From Candidatus Dojkabacteria bacterium (GTDB lineage Bacteria > Patescibacteriota > Dojkabacteria > SC72 > JAFGCJ01): 56,146 bases of DNA. Numbering within the stretch: position 1 is the first letter of the stretch; every line of letters begins with the position of its first letter. The position numbers and the translations under genes are program-made. Below the pieces are notes generated by a model that worked only from the letters and a program-made list of their open reading frames with translations, was not told the origin of the DNA and ran no database searches. Shown here in pieces: positions 50,862-56,146 of this stretch. The stretch covers positions 1 through 56,146 of the forward strand of contig JAFGIK010000036.1 of assembly GCA_016929645.1 (NCBI GenBank). Reading direction: 5' to 3'.

Positions 50862-51878
50862 TTATTTGCCGCCCTTCTTCCTGAAAACAGAACAAAGAAT
50901 AAACTGTTTTTTAATGAAATTATTACACAATTGTTGCCAAAGTATAGCCAGTCGATAAAGACGTAGATAAATATCATTTAAAAAAGCAGAACTTGTAATA
51001 AATTTTTTAACATCTTTTTTAAATACAGATTCTGAATAAATGAAATTTTCATCTTTATCAAAAAAAGGCTTTCTTGTAACATCAATTCTCTCTGGACTAT
51101 CAATTATGGTCCCACTGTTATACTCTCGAAAATCAACAAAATTAACATCAAACCCATACTTTTGCGCCATAATTTTCATAGAATTTTCAGAAAACCACCA
51201 TAAATGAACAGGAGGCAAATCAGTATCCCAAATGACATTAACACCAAACAACGACTTGTTTGGTGTTGTCAAAATCAATCTTCCACCAGGATTAAGCATC
51301 TTTTGAAAAGCATTCATGAAAGCATCAGGATGTTCAAGATGCTCAATCAGCTCTGTAGCAATTATAACGTCATACTTTTTACTTGATGTTTCACTTAGTT
51401 TTAATACATCTGCTACTTCATATAGATCTCCAAAAGACTCTTTTGCTAGTCTAATTGCATTCTCAGATATATCAACGCCCCTTATATTAAAACCTTTTTT
51501 GCTAATAGCGTAAGTCAGATAACCCTGTCCACAACCTACCTCTAAAATTTTAAGGCTCTTATCTTTAATTTCATTAAGAACATTATAAATTGCCCAATAC
51601 GTTTCTTCTCTTTCTGATAAATATCCAAGAGGATCATCACTTTTTTTAATATTTTTTTTATACTCCGCATATCTATCGTAGCCAGGAACTTTATCAAGGT
51701 TAGAATATATTAAGTTATAAACGTTTTCATCGCTTTTAAGGGGATCAACAAACGAGGTATTACAAAATCCACAAGAATATATGTCAAATACAAGATTATC
51801 CTTATACCCTATCACACCTTTCTGCATAAGCCTAGCTTTATTGCCACAAATAGGACAAATAATTGTTTGCGCAACCAT
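50862..51878 (-). CDS. SAM-dependent methyltransferase with N-terminal zinc ribbon
   Basis: 338 residues. A zinc ribbon at the start (CPICGN near 9 and CGFCNT near 36) precedes a class I methyltransferase domain: ILEVGCGQGYLTYAISKKGF (motif I, ~113-132), RGVDISENAIRLAKESF, DVIIATELIEHLEHPDAFM and GGRLILTTPN. This layout (Methyltransf_23 after a ribbon) is frequent in genes for sugar or polysaccharide methylation. The tail is basic and hydrophobic. Substrate unknown. Confidence 0.8.
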   Translation of the reverse strand: MVAQTIICPICGNKARLMQKGVIGYKDNLVFDIYSCGFCNTSFVDPLKSDENVYNLIYSNLDKVPGYDRYAEYKKNIKKSDDPLGYLSEREETYWAIYNVLNEIKDKSLKILEVGCGQGYLTYAISKKGFNIRGVDISENAIRLAKESFGDLYEVADVLKLSETSSKKYDVIIATELIEHLEHPDAFMNAFQKMLNPGGRLILTTPNKSLFGVNVIWDTDLPPVHLWWFSENSMKIMAQKYGFDVNFVDFREYNSGTIIDSPERIDVTRKPFFDKDENFIYSESVFKKDVKKFITSSAFLNDIYLRLYRLAILWQQLCNNFIKKQFILCSVFRKKGGK

Positions 51879-52025
51879 TAAAAATCAATACAAATATAAT
51901 TAATATCGATGATTATACATCATTAAAGGGAGACTTACAGATAAATACACTTATTCTAACCAAACACCCAAAACCGAAAATTCCTTTATTTTTGATCCTA
52001 AAACATCAGTAAAAAAGTATTGATT

Positions 52026-52508
52026 TCACGATATTCTTTTAAACAGCAACGTCTGTCTATTTTTAAACTCGGATTTATCATAAAATATTAACGCCATTTC
52101 ATTATAGCTTGAACACTGCAACTCGACCCATTCAAGACCCTTTTCTTTAAAGAAATTCTCAACACTCTCCATAAGTTTGGTACCGATGCCTTTCCTTCGA
52201 TATTTTCCACTCACATATAACTCAATAATAGAGCCAAATTTCTTAATGTTTGTATCAAAATAATCAGCCTCCTCTGTCTTAAAAGTAATAAACCCCGCAT
52301 ATTCACCATCTAGCAAAGCAACCAGAATATACGGGTCATTCTTTTCAATAGATTTTGTAAGATATTCACGAAATTTATTCGTTAAATCCTCAGAATTCGT
52401 CACATAATAATCAGAATCTAAATCGTGATGATATTTGTACTGTTCCTCCCACAAAGGAATTAATCTATCTAAATCTTTAATTTCAGGCTTAATAATCCTT
52501 ATTTGCAT
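52026..52508 (-). CDS. GNAT family N-acetyltransferase
   Basis: 160 residues with the acetyl-CoA site: SIIELYVSGKYRRKGIGTKLMES (~91-113, R-x-x-G-x-G as RRKGIG), preceded by AGFITFK and followed by WVELQCSSYNEMALIFYDKS (motif B). Target unknown. Confidence 0.85.
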   Translation of the reverse strand: MQIRIIKPEIKDLDRLIPLWEEQYKYHHDLDSDYYVTNSEDLTNKFREYLTKSIEKNDPYILVALLDGEYAGFITFKTEEADYFDTNIKKFGSIIELYVSGKYRRKGIGTKLMESVENFFKEKGLEWVELQCSSYNEMALIFYDKSEFKNRQTLLFKRIS

Positions 52509-52596
52509 AAATCAGAAAATATAAATTTATATTCAAGATTATACAATAATCAGGGTTTATTAGTTCACCTAATTTATATAGTTATAATAAGATGAT

Positions 52597-52621
52597 AGAG
52601 GTTGGAGATGTGGAAGTTTTT
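52597..52621 (+). repeat. Direct repeat, left copy, flanking the AAA_14 ATPase gene
   Basis: AGAGGTTGGAGATGTGGAAG and five more bases match 53933-53957 (AGAGGCTGGAGGTGTGGAGG...) at about 20 of 25 positions in the same orientation. The two copies enclose the ATPase gene. Confidence 0.45.
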
Positions 52622-52738
52622 CAATCACAAGCTAGCCTGCTTGGGAAGCCTAATCTCACTTAACAATAGGACCGACCCACAACAATCAAGCTTCTATTGT
52701 CGATAAGCTTGCAATACTTGAGCTTTTATTGCGGTACA

Positions 52739-52747
52739 TGGTATAAT
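52739..52747 (+). promoter_or_regulatory. Extended -10 promoter, leaderless ATPase mRNA
   Basis: TGGTATAAT at 52739-52747, seven bases before the ATG at 52754. It favours that ATG over the upstream in-frame start at 52697. Confidence 0.55.
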
Positions 52748-52753
52748 CTGGAC

Positions 52754-53899
52754 ATGAAAATCAAAAGAATAATAACAGAACAGTTAAAGAATAGTGTCCT
52801 CTCATCAGGGAAGATTGTAATATTATACGGCGCAAGACAAGTAGGAAAAACAACTTTAGTAAAGGACATTTCTGAGAGTTTGAACTTAAATTCACTATAC
52901 ATTTCTGCTGATGAATCAGATTTAGCTGAAATATTTTCTTCACAAAGCCTTCAGAAGATGAAAGAAATTGTTGGAAATAAGGAACTGTTGATAATAGACG
53001 AAGCCCAAAGGATAGAAAACATAGGAATTAATCTAAAAATACTACATGACAACCTTAAATATCTTAAAATAATCGTCACCGGTTCCTCCTCTCTTGACTT
53101 AGCCAATAAAATTAGCGAACCACTTACAGGAAGGACTCGTACATATCACCTGTACCCTATTTCAGTGCTTGAGTTACAACACTCAAACACAGATCACGAA
53201 ATAAAATCGAGTTTAGAAAATCTATTAATTTACGGAATGTACCCTGAAATAGTGCAATACGAGTCTTTAGAAGAAAAAAAGCAGCAAATTGAAGAGATAG
53301 AAAAACAGTATCTCTACAAAGACGCGTTGGAAATAACAAATATCAAATATTCAAAAAAACTAAAATACTTGATGAAATTACTTTCTTTCCAGATTGGTTC
53401 AGAAGTATCTATAAACGAAATATCTACACAACTCGGAATTTCTCGAGATACAATAAATGATTATATCGATTTGCTTGAGAAAAATTTCATATTATTCAGG
53501 TTAGGGGGGTTTAGTCGCAATAGCAGAAAGGAAATAACAAAAAACGATAAAATCTATTTTTACGATTTGGGAATTAGAAATGCTGTAATCGGCAATTTTC
53601 ACAGGATTGAAGATCGCAATGACATCGGACAGCTGTGGGAAAATTTCTTAATAATTGAAAGACTCAAACTTTTAAAGTATTCAAAAGCTTCTTTTACTCA
53701 GTATTTCTGGAGACTTTGGTCTGGAGCGGAACTTGACTACGTTGAAGAGCTGAACAGCGAACTATACGGTTATGAGTTTAAATTTCGCAAGGATAAATTC
53801 AAAGTTCCAAAGTCATGGCAAGAAAAGTACAACACTTCCGCAAAGTTGATAAACAAAGAAAATTTTATTGAGTTTTTAAGACTGAAAGAAAGTTTTTAA
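52754..53899 (+). CDS. AAA_14 / DUF4143 ATPase
   Basis: 381 residues from ATG 52754. Walker A ILYGARQVGKTTLVKDI (~22-38), Walker B LLIIDEAQRIENIG (~76-89), sensor region IIVTGSSSLDLA (~104), then the DUF4143 part (LLIYGMYPEIVQYESLEEK, with ISTQLGISRDTINDYIDLLE as a helix-turn-helix, and KIYFYDLGIRNAVIGNF). These ATPases are patchily spread and their role is unclear; they are often found near accessory or toxin-type genes. Imperfect direct repeats flank the gene. Confidence 0.85.
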   Translation: MKIKRIITEQLKNSVLSSGKIVILYGARQVGKTTLVKDISESLNLNSLYISADESDLAEIFSSQSLQKMKEIVGNKELLIIDEAQRIENIGINLKILHDNLKYLKIIVTGSSSLDLANKISEPLTGRTRTYHLYPISVLELQHSNTDHEIKSSLENLLIYGMYPEIVQYESLEEKKQQIEEIEKQYLYKDALEITNIKYSKKLKYLMKLLSFQIGSEVSINEISTQLGISRDTINDYIDLLEKNFILFRLGGFSRNSRKEITKNDKIYFYDLGIRNAVIGNFHRIEDRNDIGQLWENFLIIERLKLLKYSKASFTQYFWRLWSGAELDYVEELNSELYGYEFKFRKDKFKVPKSWQEKYNTSAKLINKENFIEFLRLKESF

Positions 53900-53932
53900 C
53901 TGGAGACAGCAGGTTGAATCTCGAACACTCGG

Positions 53933-53957
53933 AGAGGCTGGAGGTGTGGAGGTTTCT
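53933..53957 (+). repeat. Direct repeat, right copy, flanking the AAA_14 ATPase gene
   Basis: Partner of the copy at 52597-52621, about 1.3 kb downstream and just after the ATPase stop codon. Confidence 0.45.
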
Positions 53958-53982
53958 ATTTGATAAGTGAGAATATTCGACC

Positions 53983-54411
53983 TTAAGACCAAGGTCCCCA
54001 TGAATCAATAGGTTCTTCAATCACAGCTACCTCTGGAATTTGATACATTCCCGGTTTAATTAAGTGTTGATTACATATGTAGTAATAAGGAACTTTTACT
54101 CGCTCAAAGATAGGTTCATGGCATTTCTTGTATTTCTTTCCGCTATTACAAGGACATTGATCATTCCTACCTGTTTCTTTTAGTTTTTCTATCAAGTAAG
54201 GTTGATTAAGTAAAAAATATGCAGCAGTATCGAAAGAATCGAAGAATACTTCCTTCTTTTTAATAAACCCCGAATGATCTCCTGATGTATGCCCAATATA
54301 TATTTGAGAAGGAGACTCAAATTGATATTCAGAGAGAAGACTTTCTAGATAGTCCTTTTGTGAACAAATAGCTTTTTTGTATGAGTTATTGATAATGACA
54401 TTATTAATCAA
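53983..54411 (-). CDS. SEC-C motif protein
   Basis: 142 residues. The SEC-C zinc-binding motif is GRNDQCPCNSGKKYKKCHEP (~81-100). The first 80 residues (HTSGDHSGFIKKKEVFFD) are unrecognised. SEC-C is best known from the SecA tail, but it also occurs in many accessory proteins. It ends the pair with the DUF4238 gene, 9 bases downstream of it on the same strand, and the two probably work together. Confidence 0.7.
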   Translation of the reverse strand: MINNVIINNSYKKAICSQKDYLESLLSEYQFESPSQIYIGHTSGDHSGFIKKKEVFFDSFDTAAYFLLNQPYLIEKLKETGRNDQCPCNSGKKYKKCHEPIFERVKVPYYYICNQHLIKPGMYQIPEVAVIEEPIDSWGPWS

Positions 54412-54420
54412 GGAAATATC

Positions 54421-55116
54421 TCAGTTAGACAGAGAGTTTAAAATTTCCTCTTCAAGAATGAAACTATCTGTAGAATGCCAATACGCCACATAAAATGATG
54501 ATGATAAAGGAATAAGTATCAAAGTATCCTTCAAACCCATATGACGATTGGAGATATTCATAAATTGGCATTTGATCTTTAACCCAGCCGTAGAAATGAA
54601 TTGGTCGCTCAATAAAAAGTTTTTCACGCTTTCAATAAGTGCAAATTTATAACCATTTTTAATGGTATCCGCCAGTAACTTAATATAATGCTCATTGAGA
54701 ATTTTTTTCGATAGAAGAGGAATTTTATCTTCCTTTTGAATACTAGAAAATTCTGTCAAAAGGGCACCGCTTCGATAATAGAAAAGGAGAAAAATAGGAA
54801 GTAAAGATTCAATTTCTACCTTGTTTTCTTCAATATCATCAACTGTACCATTCTTAAATTGTTCAATCTTTTTTATAACCTCTTTGAGTTTTGGCGCTGC
54901 TTCTGTTTCAATTTTGGAAAAGAAGTTTTCTACAGTATTAGTCTTTAGATGATCGTCTTCATAAATAAATCGAGCACTCATTGAGCTGGGAGGAGATGTG
55001 GGATAGACAGTTTTTTTATTTAGAAGTGTTTCAAAAAATTTGTCATCAGAATTTACAAAATTCCATAGAACAAACTCAGGAATATAACGTTGATTTTTAA
55101 CAATATTTTGACTCAT
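54421..55116 (-). CDS. DUF4238 family protein
   Basis: 231 residues. It begins MSQNIVKNQRYIPEFVLWNF, matching the N-x-H/R-Y-I-P-x-F start of DUF4238, followed by TVENFFSKIETEAAPKLKEV, the second family signature. The His usual in the first motif is Arg. The function of the family is unknown; members are scattered among accessory genes. The 118-base gap upstream holds alternative RNA stems. Confidence 0.65.
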   Translation of the reverse strand: MSQNIVKNQRYIPEFVLWNFVNSDDKFFETLLNKKTVYPTSPPSSMSARFIYEDDHLKTNTVENFFSKIETEAAPKLKEVIKKIEQFKNGTVDDIEENKVEIESLLPIFLLFYYRSGALLTEFSSIQKEDKIPLLSKKILNEHYIKLLADTIKNGYKFALIESVKNFLLSDQFISTAGLKIKCQFMNISNRHMGLKDTLILIPLSSSFYVAYWHSTDSFILEEEILNSLSN

Positions 55117-55145
55117 CTACATGTTAAACTAAATCATTACAACAA

Positions 55146-55211
55146 AGAGGGTATTAGCTCTTTCGGTCCGCTCAGCTTTTCTTTTAACAATCCTTTAGGA
55201 GACTACCCTCG
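55146..55211 (-). promoter_or_regulatory. Possible attenuator with mutually exclusive stems
   Basis: Upstream of the DUF4238 gene on the minus strand, GAGGGTA (55211-55205) can pair with TACCCTC (55154-55148), closing a ~64-base structure. The alternative hairpin AAAGAG/CTCTTT (55166-55161 with 55151-55146) uses overlapping bases and is followed by a T-rich tail. The two cannot form together, as in an attenuator. Weak stems, so tentative. Confidence 0.3.
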
Positions 55212-55234
55212 GAGAATTCTTTTAATCACAATTC

Positions 55235-55450
55235 TTAATCCTCATCATCAGGCGTAAATCCTTTTCGAACTTCATTTTTTAAATCTACAGACGGTTCGTC
55301 ATTAGCTGTTTCAGGGGATGGAACATTATCTTCCCCTAAATTAATTTCATTTGTAAGCTCTGAATCTTGTGGTTCAGTCGCCTCTTGGGGATCTGGGGTA
55401 CTATCGTTAGAGTTCGTTATCACTTTATTAGAATCATCATTATTACCCAT
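55235..55450 (-). CDS. Small acidic low-complexity protein
   Basis: 71 residues, rich in Asp, Glu, Asn, Ser and Pro (ATEPQDSELTNEINLGEDN), ending in RKGFTPDDED. Likely disordered. It starts 6 bases after the membrane protein gene on the same strand, so it may be a partner of it. No family recognised; coding is supported by operon position only. Confidence 0.4.
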   Translation of the reverse strand: MGNNDDSNKVITNSNDSTPDPQEATEPQDSELTNEINLGEDNVPSPETANDEPSVDLKNEVRKGFTPDDED

Positions 55451-55455
55451 TACTT

Positions 55456-55992
55456 CTAAAATTTAAAATTTAAATCGATAACAGGGATCTCATACATCTC
55501 TAAAACAATGTGGATCAATAAAATTATAATTGCAGCTACCAACAACCACACAGCAGTTCTAAGCCAACGATACTTTTGATTAAATAGAATATCATTCTTC
55601 TCATACGAGGCTGAAATACTCTTTATTACCTCCAGTTTCAGCCAATAAATCCCCTTCTTATAGTTCTTACTAAATGTATTAATAAGTTTTGACGGACGAG
55701 GATCATTCCTCCATATCTCTTTCTTACTCAATATAAAAACACGAAATGTATAAAAACAAGAACCTATCAGTAATAATGCCTCAACAATAACAAGATATAG
55801 GCGATCCAAAGAATCATTCTGAACAATTTGTAATAAACCTGCAAAAAGTATACCTGCAACTGCAAATACAATGCTTGATTTAGTATCAAGAGCCCCCAAT
55901 TTTTCAATCTGTTGATCCAATTTTCCTGAAACAGACTCTAATATGAAATCATACTGCTCCTTAAGATCTTTCGTATCTCCCCCTTTACTCAT
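55456..55992 (-). CDS. Multi-span membrane protein, SLATT/DUF5706-like
   Basis: 178 residues: helical start, then QQIEKLGALDTKSSIVFAVA leading into two membrane segments (~42-60 and ~66-88), a soluble stretch with SKKEIWRNDPRPSKLIN, and a last membrane segment (~146-168). A helix with D-x-K-x-S just before the first span is typical of SLATT and DUF5706 (Pycsar effector) membrane proteins, which form pores in nucleotide-signalled defence systems. No cyclase is visible in the window. Resemblance judged by eye. Confidence 0.5.
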   Translation of the reverse strand: MSKGGDTKDLKEQYDFILESVSGKLDQQIEKLGALDTKSSIVFAVAGILFAGLLQIVQNDSLDRLYLVIVEALLLIGSCFYTFRVFILSKKEIWRNDPRPSKLINTFSKNYKKGIYWLKLEVIKSISASYEKNDILFNQKYRWLRTAVWLLVAAIIILLIHIVLEMYEIPVIDLNFKF

Positions 55993-56146
55993 TCGACAAC
56001 ATATTTTTATAAATAAATTACTACCAGATTATATCACAAGCCCTTTAATAAACTCTGACTTGTACAGGTTGGGTACATATTGCAGAAATCAAGAGAGAGA
56101 ATTGTTGACAGATAATTTATCATACATCTCCATTGGTGTTAAGTAA

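Noticed and set aside
55943-56146. Plus-strand open frame at the right edge
   Set aside because: It overlaps the start and promoter region of the SLATT-like gene in antisense and has no recognisable content.

Overview
The window looks like a stretch of chromosome from a small-genome bacterium, most likely a member of the Candidate Phyla Radiation (Patescibacteria). This is inferred from the AT-rich composition, short intergenic gaps, many family members with missing or altered catalytic residues, a ComEA/ComEC uptake locus, and standard stop codons (TAA, TAG and TGA all end recognisable genes). Almost no gene has a Shine-Dalgarno sequence, and several appear leaderless behind an extended -10 (TGnTATAAT).

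Layout. 1-2.1 kb: HelD/UvrD-like helicase with a consensus promoter. 2.1-5.9 kb: rpmG, tRNA-Trp, secE, nusG, rplK, rplA, a probable L10 leader, rplJ, rplL, closed by a 23-bp perfect terminator hairpin. 6.1-13.2 kb: a peptide-ligase island with a 7TM protein, an ATP-grasp ligase fused to a degenerate RimB-like protease domain, three more ATP-grasp ligases, and a convergent DUF1704 (MATCAP-like) carboxypeptidase. The carboxypeptidase sits in an operon with mreB and a membrane-fused GT26 glycosyltransferase. 16-33 kb: envelope and secreted proteins (PEGA protein, S66 peptidase, glycosidase-like protein, transglutaminase-like protein, HExxH protease), tlyA, a tRNA-Arg, a fifth ATP-grasp-like protein beside a TrmB-type regulator, and an unrecognised 1029-residue protein. 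33-34 kb: an accessory spot with tRNA-Pro, palindromes, a partial tRNA copy, and a small GC-rich gene flanked by 17-bp inverted repeats. 34-37.2 kb: argS carrying an N-terminal B3/B4 editing-type domain, directly preceded by three tRNA-Arg genes. 37.3-40.5 kb: comEA and a comEC that is split and carries an in-frame TAG. 40.5-45 kb: retropepsin-like protein, cyclophilin, leuS, signal-peptidase-like protein. 45-49.2 kb: two TrmB-type regulators, each divergent from a target-like gene (dehydrogenase-like, MFS transporter). 49.2-56.1 kb: small enzymes (GIY-YIG, two HD proteins, methyltransferase, GNAT), an AAA_14/DUF4143 ATPase between direct repeats, and a possible conflict-type group (SEC-C, DUF4238, small acidic protein, SLATT-like membrane protein).

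Two systems stand out. First, the ATP-grasp island may build and trim an amino-acid polymer or peptide tag at the membrane: ligases on one strand, a carboxypeptidase on the other, next to cell-shape and glycan genes. Second, the arginine decoding block joins three tRNA-Arg genes, including an unusual GCG anticodon, to an ArgRS with a built-in B3/B4 domain. That domain family includes the canavanyl-tRNA(Arg) deacylase CtdA, so this ArgRS may proofread in cis. Both functional readings are inference; the domain order and gene order are read directly from the sequence.
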